5,186 nucleotides of DNA from Sphingobacteriales bacterium (lineage in GTDB: Bacteria > Bacteroidota > Bacteroidia > Sphingobacteriales > Sphingobacteriaceae). Position numbers and translations under genes: made by a program. The stretch lies in assembly GCA_020058405.1 (NCBI GenBank), contig JAGVEE010000418.1, positions 1-5,186 of the forward strand, written 5' to 3'. This document shows, in pieces, positions 1-5,186 of this stretch (positions within the stretch are counted from its first letter, which is position 1; the number at the start of each line of letters is the position of its first letter). Below the pieces are notes generated by a model. That model was not told the DNA's origin and did not search any database. It was given only the letters and a program-made list of their open reading frames with translations.

Positions 1-1112
1 CGCAACATTTCTACTTCGGTACGTAATTGTTCTAATTCGTATTCTATTTCCGAAAGTATTTTTTGTTCTGATGTTTGCGATGCTTCAAGGGTTTCTAATT
101 GACCTAAAATCTGGTCAACAGATGATTTGTCGATGTTTAAATCGCCCGATAATTTTCTTTCTTTTTCTTGAAAAAAGGTTAAACGCTCATTTTTAATTTT
201 CTTCTCGTTTTCATACGAACGAATCTTTGCAATGTAATCGTTTAAGGCTTTTTGCTGTATTCCTAAGTTTTTTTCCTTGTTTAAATTCTCAAGTTTTTCT
301 TCTTGTATTTTAGCCTCTACACTGTCAATTTCTGCATGGTAGCGGTTCTTATCATCGTTATGTGCTACTTCTTTTCCATCCAACTCTTCCATCGATTTTT
401 TCAAACCTGTAATTCGGAAAGAAGCAAGTATAGTGCTCAATTCTTTGTATTGTTCTTTAAGCTTATAGTAGCGCTCAGTTTTCTTCGCCTGACTTTCTAA
501 TTGCTTTAAGTTTTTTTCAATCTCAAATAATAAATCTTCTACACGGTTTAAATCGTCTTCTGTATCTTTTAATTTATTTAAGGTTTGTTTTTTTCTGATT
601 TTATATTTCGAAATACCAGCAGCTTCTTCAAACAGAGCTCTACGAGAATTGTCTTTATTGCTTAATATTTCTTCAATCATTTTTAATTCGATGATTGAGT
701 AAGAATCTGAACCAATACCAGTATCTAAGAATAAATCGGTAATGTCTTTTAACCTACATTGTACATCGTTTAAGCGGTACTCACTTTCGCCAGAACGGTA
801 TAATTTACGGGTAATGGTTACAGTTGTATAGTCGGTAGGTAGTATGTTTTTTGTATTGTCGAATGTGAGCGAAACTTCTGCAAGGTTCGCTGGTTTTCTA
901 TTTTTTGTTCCGTTGAAAATAATGTTCTCCATTTTTTCCGAACGAAGAGTCTTCGTGCTTTGCTCACCCAATACCCAACGGATTGAATCAACTACGTTAG
1001 ATTTTCCACAACCATTAGGTCCCACAACTGCTGTAATCCCATCATCAAAATTGATGCTGATCTTATCTCCAAAGCTTTTAAAGCCTTTTACTTCTAGTGA
1101 TTTTAGTTTCAA
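1..1112 (-). CDS. smc: Chromosome segregation/condensation ATPase SMC, N-terminal part (runs off the left edge)
   Basis: SMC forms ring-shaped dimers that bind DNA and organise and segregate the chromosome using ATP. The fragment holds the first 370 residues; the family is usually about 1,150-1,200, so hinge and C-terminal head lie outside. Seen in the translation: the family opening KGFKSFGDK (residues 9-17), Walker A GPNGCGKSN (31-39), the Q-loop in RWVLGEQ (45-51), the GIGSDSYS segment (132-139), and FEEAAGISKYK (161-171) at the head/coil junction. From about 171 the sequence is a charged Lys/Glu-rich heptad coiled coil to the edge. The best start is TTG at 1110-1112. No ATG lies between it and the in-frame upstream TAA, and the first internal ATG (M61) would remove Walker A. 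No Shine-Dalgarno is visible. Identity is close to certain; the exact start is inferred. Confidence 0.96.
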   Translation of the reverse strand, partial: MKLKSLEVKGFKSFGDKISINFDDGITAVVGPNGCGKSNVVDSIRWVLGEQSTKTLRSEKMENIIFNGTKNRKPANLAEVSLTFDNTKNILPTDYTTVTITRKLYRSGESEYRLNDVQCRLKDITDLFLDTGIGSDSYSIIELKMIEEILSNKDNSRRALFEEAAGISKYKIRKKQTLNKLKDTEDDLNRVEDLLFEIEKNLKQLESQAKKTERYYKLKEQYKELSTILASFRITGLKKSMEELDGKEVAHNDDKNRYHAEIDSVEAKIQEEKLENLNKEKNLGIQQKALNDYIAKIRSYENEKKIKNERLTFFQEKERKLSGDLNIDKSSVDQILGQLETLEASQTSEQKILSEIEYELEQLRTEVEML

Positions 1113-1204
1113 TGTTAATTCGTTTAATGTGTAAAAAAACCTAATGTTTACACGCCATTAGAGCATATAAATATCCCCTAAAATCGGGGTTTTATCAACT
1201 AATG

Positions 1205-1213
1205 TTATCCACA
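1205..1213 (+). promoter_or_regulatory. Exact DnaA-box sequence TTATCCACA
   Basis: The nine bases equal the high-affinity DnaA box known from E. coli. Two near matches lie on the minus strand in the same spacer: ATTTCCACA (1283-1291) and TTCTCCACA (1291-1299), each one base from TTWTNCACA. AT-rich 7-bp repeats follow at 1357-1384. Whether DnaA binds here is unproven; one exact 9-mer can occur by chance. Confidence 0.35.
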
Positions 1214-1302
1214 GAACTTGTTAGTAAAAAGGGTAGGGTTGGTGCACTAAGTAACTGATTTGTAGGGGAAAAGGTTGTGGTTTGTGGAAATGTGGAGAAG
1301 GT

Positions 1303-1334
1303 AGTGTGCTAGTGTGCTCGTGTGCTCGTGTGCT
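1303..1334. repeat. Four tandem copies of an 8-bp unit (AGTGTGCT/CGTGTGCT)
   Basis: Units are AGTGTGCT at 1303-1310 and 1311-1318, then CGTGTGCT at 1319-1326 and 1327-1334. The copies differ only in the first base. The array is non-coding, about 190 bp upstream of smc and about 130 bp beyond the GAPDH stop. Such arrays can change copy number by slippage. No function can be read from it. Confidence 0.9.
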
Positions 1335-1356
1335 CATACAACTCAGAGCTTGCTAT

Positions 1357-1384
1357 CTTAATTCTTAATTCTTAATACTTAATT
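1357..1384. repeat. Four tandem copies of the 7-bp unit CTTAATT
   Basis: Units at 1357-1363, 1364-1370, 1371-1377 (CTTAATA) and 1378-1384. In the rotation AATTCTT the unit differs by one base from the AATTCGT unit of the array at 4881-4910, which suggests one repeat family at two places. The array is nearly pure A+T and sits just beyond the GAPDH terminator. Confidence 0.9.
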
Positions 1385-1386
1385 CC

Positions 1387-1434
1387 AAAATAAAAAAAGG
1401 GGAAGACCCTGCTATTTGCACAAATCTTCCCCTT
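1387..1434 (-). terminator. Rho-independent terminator of the GAPDH gene
   Basis: Arms AAGGGGAAGA (1397-1406) and TCTTCCCCTT (1425-1434) form a perfect 10-bp G+C-containing stem with an 18-base loop. Read on the minus strand, the stem is followed by seven T's (1398-1392) and then ATTTTGG. It starts 28 bases beyond the GAPDH stop, so orientation and distance fit termination of that gene. Confidence 0.88.
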
Positions 1435-1468
1435 CTAATGACTAAAGACTAACTACTAAAGACTAATA
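1434..1468. repeat. Array of five 7-bp units (consensus ACTAAWG) overlapping the GAPDH stop
   Basis: Units are TCTAATG (1434-1440), ACTAAAG (1441-1447), ACTAACT (1448-1454), ACTAAAG (1455-1461) and ACTAATA (1462-1468). As 14-bp units, 1441-1454 and 1455-1468 agree at 12 of 14 positions. The last unit contains the TAG stop of the GAPDH gene (complement of 1463-1465), so the repeat reaches the coding end. Confidence 0.75.
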
Positions 1469-2905
1469 ATAACGTAGTCTTATCACTCCCGCAATCGACT
1501 TCGCCAATCTAATTACCTGGCGTGTATAGCCATATTCGTTATCATACCATACGTATAATACTGCACCTTTACCATCTTTTGCAATAATGGTAGCCGGGCC
1601 ATCTACGATAGAGGCATGTGAGTTTCCAATTAAATCGCTTGATACTAATTCGTTTGAAATAGAGTATTCTACTTGTTCTACTAAATCACCAAACAGCGAT
1701 GCCGAGTTTAAGGTTTCTTTTAAACTTTCTAAGCTTACTTCTTTTTTGAAGTTTAAGTTTAAAATAGCTAATGATACATCTGGTGTTGGTACACGAACTG
1801 CATTTCCTGTTAATTTACCAGTTAAATGTGGCAATACTTTAGATACTGCTTTGTCTGCACCGGTTTCTGTAATTACCATGTTTAAAGCTGCAGAACGTCC
1901 GCGGCGATATTTCTCGTGGTAATTATCTAATAAGTTTTGGTCGTTTGTATACGAGTGTACGGTTTCAATATGTCCTTTTTCAATACCGAAAGCGTCTTCA
2001 ACAACTTTTAATACTGGCACAATGGCATTGGTAGTACAAGATGCTGCCGAGAAAATGTTCTCATCAGCCGCTTGGCCTTCGTGGTTAACTCCAAACACTA
2101 TGTTTGGTACACTGCCACCCGGTGCGGTTAATAACACTTTGTTTATGCCTTTAGAAACTAAGTGTTTAGATAGACCTTCTCTGTCTCTCAATACACCAGT
2201 ATTATCAATTACCAATGCATCGTTAATACCATAAGCAGTATAATCAATTTCATCAGCGTTTTTTGCTGCAATTAATAAGACCGTTTGGCCATTAATAATT
2301 AAAGCTTTGTTTTCGTAATCTTCTACAATAGTTCCGTTAAAAGGACCGTGAACAGAATCATAACGCAATAAATCAGCACGTTTAGAAATATCTTTATCAG
2401 AATTACTACGAGTTACAATGGCTCTTAAACGCAATTGCTCGCCTTTACCTGCTTGCATAATTAACTCGCGCGCAGCAATACGACCAATACGACCGAAACC
2501 ATATAATACCACATCTTTAGGAGCTAATACTTTTTTCTCTAAGCCGATGTGAGCGGCCAATTTATTTTTTACAAATTCTTCAATCGATGCAAAATTTCCT
2601 TTTTCTGCAATCCATTCAGAAGCCAAACGTCCTAAATCTATACGAGAAGGCGCAATGTCCATTTTAGCAATTTGCTCTGCTAAAGCAAAGGTCTCATCAA
2701 TTGTTATAGGTTTACCAACAATATTTTGAGCATATAAATGGTAGCTTAAAATTTCACTTGCATTTACATCTACCAATGGTTTTCTGAATAAAATCAACTC
2801 AATAGAGTTATCAAACCATAAATGACCAACAACATTAATAAGTTGTATTGCTTTCTTTTCTTTAGCAATCCAGTCTTTTAAATCGGATTCGTATTTATTT
2901 AACAT
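1463..2905 (-). CDS. Glyceraldehyde-3-phosphate dehydrogenase, long form with N-terminal extension
   Basis: This cytoplasmic enzyme oxidises glyceraldehyde-3-phosphate to 1,3-bisphosphoglycerate with NAD(P)+ and phosphate, in glycolysis or reversed in gluconeogenesis. The product has 480 residues against about 335 in the usual family. Residues 1 to about 128 are an extra, apparently helical domain I cannot assign. The GAPDH core follows: dinucleotide loop GFGRIGR (136-142), active-site SCTTN with Cys290, catalytic His317 in HSYTNDQ, GKLTGNAVRVPTP (363-375) and WYDNEYGY near the end. The usual Asn before GFGRIGR is Tyr135. The usual cofactor-selecting Asp (AIND) is replaced by AIVTR, Thr165-Arg166, suggesting relaxed or NADP preference (inference). 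I chose ATG 2903-2905 over the in-frame ATG at 2950 because the -7 promoter element lies between them. Symbol left open: gap paralogues cannot be told apart here. Confidence 0.94.
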   Translation of the reverse strand: MLNKYESDLKDWIAKEKKAIQLINVVGHLWFDNSIELILFRKPLVDVNASEILSYHLYAQNIVGKPITIDETFALAEQIAKMDIAPSRIDLGRLASEWIAEKGNFASIEEFVKNKLAAHIGLEKKVLAPKDVVLYGFGRIGRIAARELIMQAGKGEQLRLRAIVTRSNSDKDISKRADLLRYDSVHGPFNGTIVEDYENKALIINGQTVLLIAAKNADEIDYTAYGINDALVIDNTGVLRDREGLSKHLVSKGINKVLLTAPGGSVPNIVFGVNHEGQAADENIFSAASCTTNAIVPVLKVVEDAFGIEKGHIETVHSYTNDQNLLDNYHEKYRRGRSAALNMVITETGADKAVSKVLPHLTGKLTGNAVRVPTPDVSLAILNLNFKKEVSLESLKETLNSASLFGDLVEQVEYSISNELVSSDLIGNSHASIVDGPATIIAKDGKGAVLYVWYDNEYGYTRQVIRLAKSIAGVIRLRYY

Positions 2906-2926
2906 TTGCTTTGTATTTGTGTGGCA

Positions 2927-2934
2927 CAAAAATA
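2927..2934 (-). promoter_or_regulatory. -7 promoter element TATTTTTG for the GAPDH gene
   Basis: On the minus strand the bases read TATTTTTG, a full match to the Bacteroidota -7 consensus TANNTTTG. It lies 21 bases before the chosen ATG, giving a leader of about 15 bases. No TTG is found at the normal -33 spacing, because that position is filled by the rpoD terminator stem. The element lies within the T-rich tail of that terminator. Confidence 0.6.
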
Positions 2935-2977
2935 AAAAAAGATTGAACATTAATAATTAATTAACATTCAATCTTTT
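2928..2977 (-). terminator. Rho-independent terminator of rpoD
   Basis: Arms 2937-2947 and 2967-2977 (AAAAGATTGAA on the minus strand and its complement) pair perfectly over 11 bp. An inner 5-bp stem TTAAT/ATTAA sits inside the 19-base loop. On the minus strand a tract of T's broken by one A follows the stem. It begins 23 bases beyond the rpoD stop. Confidence 0.85.
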
Positions 2978-3000
2978 CTACAATTTATCGTGAATAACTC

Positions 3001-3864
3001 TTATCCTAAGTATGATTTCAATATTTTACTTCTAGAAGTGTGGCGTAAGCGTTGTAAAGCCTTGTCTTTTATTTGGCGAACTCTTTCTCTTGTTAAGTTA
3101 AATTTCTCCCCAATTTCTTCTAAAGAAAGGGCATGGTTGGTGCCTAAACCGAAGAATAATACTATAATTTCGCGTTCTCTTTCTGTTAAGGTTGCTAAGG
3201 AGCGTTTAATCTCTTCAGATAAAGACTCGTTAATTAGCATACTATCTGTATCAGGCGTATCCGTGTTTTCTAATACATCTAATAAGGTGTTTTCTTCTCC
3301 TTGCACAAATGGTGCATCCATAGAAACGTGTCTACCAGAGTTACTCATGGTATCCGAAATCTTATCAACCGTAGTTTCTAAAATCTCTGCCAATTCTTCT
3401 GGTGAGGGCTCTCTTTCGTACTCTTGTTCTAATTTAGAGAATGCCTTGCTTATTTTACTCAATGAACCTACTTGGTTCAATGGCAAACGTACTATACGAG
3501 ATTGTTCTGCAATGGCTTGTAAAATCGACTGGCGAATCCACCATACAGCGTATGAAATGAATTTAAATCCTTTCGTTTCATCAAAACGTTTAGCTGCTTT
3601 AATTAATCCTAAGTTTCCTTCGTTAATTAAATCACCTAATGTTAATCCTTGATTTTGGTATTGTTTTGCAACAGAAACTACGAAACGTAAGTTTGTTTTA
3701 GTTAATCGCTCTAGTGCGGCTTGGTCGCCTTCTCTAATTTTTTGTGCTAAAATTACTTCTTCTTCAGCAGTGATAAGGTCTACTTTACCTATTTCGTGTA
3801 AATATTTATCTAATGACTGGCTTTCGCGGTTTGTAATCGATTGGGTAATCTTCAGTTGTCTCAT
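3001..3864 (-). CDS. rpoD: Primary RNA polymerase sigma factor RpoD (sigma-70 family, short Bacteroidota type)
   Basis: This is the housekeeping sigma factor that directs RNA polymerase core to most promoters. At 287 residues it is the short form usual in Bacteroidota, without region 1.1 or the non-conserved insert. Order seen: region 1.2 from SLDKYLHEIG (17-26) to about 54; region 2.1-2.2 NLRFVVSVAKQY (58-69) and GDLINEGNLGLIKAA (77-91); region 2.3-2.4 FDETKGFKFISYAVWWIRQSI (94-114); region 3 about 126-180; the sigma finger around SMDAPF (181-186); and region 4, with LTEREREIIVLFFG (226-239) and the helix-turn-helix LSLEEIGEKFNLTRERVRQI (247-266). The gene has its own promoter, a strong Shine-Dalgarno and its own terminator, so it appears to be a single-gene unit. 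The start is fixed by AGGAGG just upstream. Confidence 0.98.
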   Translation of the reverse strand: MRQLKITQSITNRESQSLDKYLHEIGKVDLITAEEEVILAQKIREGDQAALERLTKTNLRFVVSVAKQYQNQGLTLGDLINEGNLGLIKAAKRFDETKGFKFISYAVWWIRQSILQAIAEQSRIVRLPLNQVGSLSKISKAFSKLEQEYEREPSPEELAEILETTVDKISDTMSNSGRHVSMDAPFVQGEENTLLDVLENTDTPDTDSMLINESLSEEIKRSLATLTEREREIIVLFFGLGTNHALSLEEIGEKFNLTRERVRQIKDKALQRLRHTSRSKILKSYLG

Positions 3865-3867
3865 TTT

Positions 3868-3873
3868 CCTCCT
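3868..3873 (-). promoter_or_regulatory. Unusually strong Shine-Dalgarno AGGAGG of rpoD
   Basis: On the minus strand AGGAGG is followed by AAA and then the ATG. A full six-base match to the anti-Shine-Dalgarno is rare in this phylum, and the other starts visible in this window (smc, GAPDH, hydrolase) have none. The spacing is rather short. Confidence 0.85.
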
Positions 3874-3896
3874 GCTTAACTGTTTTTAAAGGGTTG

Positions 3897-3930
3897 CAAA
3901 AATACGTTAATAAAAATGATATCTAGCAAA
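3897..3930 (-). promoter_or_regulatory. rpoD promoter, TTTG-N-TANNTTTG type
   Basis: The minus strand carries TATTTTTG (complement of 3897-3904), an exact TANNTTTG -7 element. TTTG (complement of 3927-3930) stands 22 bases upstream as the -33 element. This spacing is within the range known for Flavobacterium and Bacteroides promoters. Transcription would start near 3890, giving a leader of about 26 bases that contains the Shine-Dalgarno. Confidence 0.75.
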
Positions 3931-3934
3931 AATC

Positions 3935-3951
3935 ATTCCTTTTTTAGGAAT
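3935..3951 (-). terminator. Weak hairpin just beyond the hydrolase gene
   Basis: ATTCCT (3935-3940) and AGGAAT (3946-3951) form a 6-bp stem with a 5-base loop, six bases beyond the hydrolase stop. On the minus strand it is followed by GATTTTTG. The stem is short and its T tract is also the -33 region of rpoD, so it is at best a weak terminator. Confidence 0.35.
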
Positions 3952-3957
3952 TGTCAG

Positions 3958-4797
3958 CTATATTTCTGATAATTTGAAGGTTTGTTCTATTTTAATACCC
4001 TTTTCAGTTTCCACAAGTTTTGCACATTCTACTTTTGAGTCGTGCTCAAAGCAAAGTGTCCAGTTTTCCTTCACTGCGGTGGTCAATAAGTCTTCTTTTT
4101 CAGACATGGTTAAGAGAGGTCGGGTATCATATGCCATTACCCAAGATAGGCCTAAATGTCCTGAAGAGGGAATTAAGTCCGCACAAAATACAATCGTCTC
4201 GTTTTTGTACTTTATTACCGGCAACATCATGTGATCTGTATGCCCAGAACTAATTCTCAGGGAAATATTTTCCGAAAAAGGAGCATTTTCATCCACAAAC
4301 TTTAAATGCCCACTTTCTTGTATTGGTAATATGTTTTCTTTTAGAAAGGATGCTTTTTCTCTTGGGTTCGGTTTAGTTGCCCATTCCCAATGATCTTTAT
4401 GGCTCCAATACGTGGCATTTGGAAAGGCTAAATCCCAACCCGCACCATCCCCCTTATTTACAATACTGCCCCCGCAATGGTCGAAATGTAAATGCGTAAG
4501 CAAAACATCCGTAATGTCTTTTTTCTCTACACCCAATGTGCTCAATGATTTATCTAAGCTATCATCACCGTGTAAATAATAATGATTAAAGAACTTCGCC
4601 TCTTGTTTGGTTCCTATCCCATTATCAATTAATATCAAACGATCACCGTCTTTTACCAATAAACAACGCATCGCCCAAGTACACATATTGTTCTCGTCGG
4701 GCGGATTTACTTTTTGCCACAAAGTCTTTGGCACCACGCCAAACATAGCGCCACCATCGAGTTTGAAAAGGCCGGTGTTTATTGAATGAATTTCCAT
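3958..4797 (-). CDS. Metallo-beta-lactamase-fold hydrolase, substrate unknown
   Basis: The product (279 residues) is a probable two-metal (typically zinc) hydrolase of the MBL superfamily, in the broad group that also holds AHL lactonases. The ligand set is complete: HLHFDH with His102, His104, Asp106 and His107; His186 in SGHTDH; Asp207 in FCADLIPSSGH; and His252 in CFEHD. Asp58 of LIDNGIG lies in the usual conserved strand-loop. There is no signal peptide or membrane segment, so it is likely cytoplasmic. The start fits the common opening of this group, a short strand then KLDGGAMFGVVP (12-23). It follows a repeat-filled spacer after lpdA and stands 93 bases before rpoD; neither neighbour reveals its substrate. 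No Shine-Dalgarno is seen, and the leader is the 7-bp repeat itself. Beta-lactamase activity is not implied; lactonase or thioesterase-like activity are possibilities only. Confidence 0.92.
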   Translation of the reverse strand: MEIHSINTGLFKLDGGAMFGVVPKTLWQKVNPPDENNMCTWAMRCLLVKDGDRLILIDNGIGTKQEAKFFNHYYLHGDDSLDKSLSTLGVEKKDITDVLLTHLHFDHCGGSIVNKGDGAGWDLAFPNATYWSHKDHWEWATKPNPREKASFLKENILPIQESGHLKFVDENAPFSENISLRISSGHTDHMMLPVIKYKNETIVFCADLIPSSGHLGLSWVMAYDTRPLLTMSEKEDLLTTAVKENWTLCFEHDSKVECAKLVETEKGIKIEQTFKLSEI

Positions 4798-4801
4798 GTG
4801 A

Positions 4802-4915
4802 ATTACGAATTACGAATGATAAATTACGAATTATGAATTACGAATTACGAATGATGCACTGCTGTTACCGAAGCGCTTAATTCGTAATTTGTAATTCGTA
4901 ATTTGTAATTCAATT
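4802..4915. repeat. Inverted arrays of 7-bp repeats forming a long hairpin
   Basis: The left arm has eight 7-bp units at 4802-4857: ATTACGA five times plus the variants ATGATAA, ATTATGA and ATGATGC. The right arm has TTCGTAA and TTTGTAA alternating at 4881-4908. Bases 4822-4852 pair with 4880-4910 over 31 positions, 27 of them Watson-Crick, three G.T (4842/4890, 4834/4898, 4828/4904) and none worse except near the loop end. The loop of about 27 bases contains the palindrome AGCGCT (4872-4877). The element fills the whole spacer from the lpdA stop to two or three bases before the hydrolase ATG, and has no T tract of a classic terminator. Confidence 0.88.
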
Positions 4916-5186
4916 ACATATGAATAACTTCCCCATAAGCATCTGCTGCGGCTTCCATAATCGCTTCAGACATGGTAGGGTGTGGGTGAACAGATTTTAT
5001 GATTTCATGGCCAGTTGTTTCTAATTTACGAGCAACTACTACTTCGGCAATCATTTCGGTTACGTTCATGCCTATCATGTGGCAACCTAAGAACTCACCG
5101 TATTTTGCATCAAAAATTACTTTTACAAAACCATCTTTTGCACCAGAAGCACTTGCTTTACCCGATGCCGAGAATGGGAATTTACC
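4914..5186 (-). CDS. lpdA: Dihydrolipoyl dehydrogenase (E3), C-terminal end (runs off the right edge)
   Basis: E3 is the FAD enzyme that reoxidises dihydrolipoamide with NAD+ in the pyruvate and 2-oxoglutarate dehydrogenase complexes, and in the glycine cleavage system. Only the last 90 residues are present, of a family length near 465. They are the dimerisation domain: KFPFSASGKA (2-11 of the fragment), FLGCHMIG (32-39), EMIAEVVVARKLETTG (44-59), and the signature HPHPTMSEAI (67-76), in which the second His (69) and Glu74 are the catalytic pair that completes the active site of the partner subunit. The stop TAA overlaps the outer edge of the inverted repeat. Which E3 paralogue this is cannot be told, as its partners are outside the window. 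The start lies outside too. Confidence 0.96.
   Translation of the reverse strand, partial: GKFPFSASGKASASGAKDGFVKVIFDAKYGEFLGCHMIGMNVTEMIAEVVVARKLETTGHEIIKSVHPHPTMSEAIMEAAADAYGEVIHM

Larger units (their letters stand above)
1113..1462. other. Gene-free, repeat-rich spacer between GAPDH and smc
   Basis: These 350 bases hold no convincing gene on either strand. From left to right there is the smc leader, an exact DnaA-box sequence, a G-rich stretch with TGTGG repeated three times at 1276-1295, an 8-bp tandem repeat, a 7-bp tandem repeat, the GAPDH terminator and a second 7-bp array reaching into the GAPDH stop. The smc promoter must lie here, but I see no good TANNTTTG match on the minus strand; TATTTATA at about 1165-1172 is only a partial match. 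Confidence 0.8.

Noticed and set aside
1002..1010. DnaA-box-like TTTTCCACA
   Set aside because: It is the complement of the SMC Walker A codons (GCGKS), so protein constraint explains it.
844..1134. Open frame on the + strand over the start of smc
   Set aside because: It is the complement of the SMC head with Walker A; no independent evidence.
1174..1190. CCCC/GGGG hairpin in the smc leader
   Set aside because: Only a 4-bp stem without a good T tract in the relevant sense; too weak to call.
1587..1922. Open frame on the + strand opposite GAPDH
   Set aside because: The opposite strand carries the catalytic GAPDH core in full; this is a shadow.
2906..2950. Upstream in-frame ATG for GAPDH at 2950 adding 15 residues
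   Set aside because: The added residues are coded by the terminator arm and the -7 promoter element, so they are upstream of the likely transcript start.
2990..3652. Long open frame on the + strand opposite rpoD (220 codons)
   Set aside because: It lies inside the conserved rpoD gene on the other strand, its translation resembles no family I know, and no start signal is seen.
3958..4797. Antibiotic-resistance beta-lactamase or quorum-quenching lactonase
   Set aside because: The metal motif shows only the superfamily; no signal peptide, and nothing seen fixes the substrate.
4802..4915. CRISPR array
   Set aside because: Repeats are 7 bp with no unique spacers; a tandem and inverted simple repeat.
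1..5186. A new defence, mobile or biosynthetic system
   Set aside because: All five coding regions are common chromosomal genes, and the spacers hold only repeats and ordinary transcription signals.

Overview
The window looks like an ordinary housekeeping stretch of a Bacteroidota (flavobacteria-like) chromosome. Three things point there: the short primary sigma factor without region 1.1, promoter elements of the TANNTTTG type, and start codons that mostly lack a Shine-Dalgarno sequence. The DNA is AT-rich, and all five genes lie on the minus strand, so in transcription order they run from the right edge to the left edge.

Right to left: the C-terminal 90 residues of dihydrolipoyl dehydrogenase (lpdA, 4914-5186); a 116-bp spacer made almost wholly of inverted 7-bp repeats; a complete metallo-beta-lactamase-fold hydrolase (3958-4797); a 97-bp spacer with a weak hairpin and a good rpoD promoter; the primary sigma factor RpoD (3001-3864), which has an unusually strong AGGAGG ribosome binding site; a 95-bp spacer where the rpoD terminator runs into the -7 element of the next gene; a long glyceraldehyde-3-phosphate dehydrogenase with an extra N-terminal domain (1463-2905); a terminator; a 350-bp gene-free, repeat-rich region; and the N-terminal 370 residues of the chromosome condensation ATPase SMC (1-1112), apparently started at TTG.

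The genes do not form an obvious pathway. GAPDH and LpdA are central carbon enzymes, RpoD and SMC are core transcription and chromosome proteins, and the hydrolase has an unknown substrate. Separate terminators and promoters suggest mostly single-gene transcription units. I found no phage, insertion sequence, CRISPR array, RNA gene or defence system.

The most interesting material is non-coding. A family of 7-bp tandem repeats appears in two different intergenic regions, once as a 31-bp stem. There is an exact DnaA box with two near matches in the smc-GAPDH spacer. The strong Shine-Dalgarno of rpoD is exceptional in this phylum.
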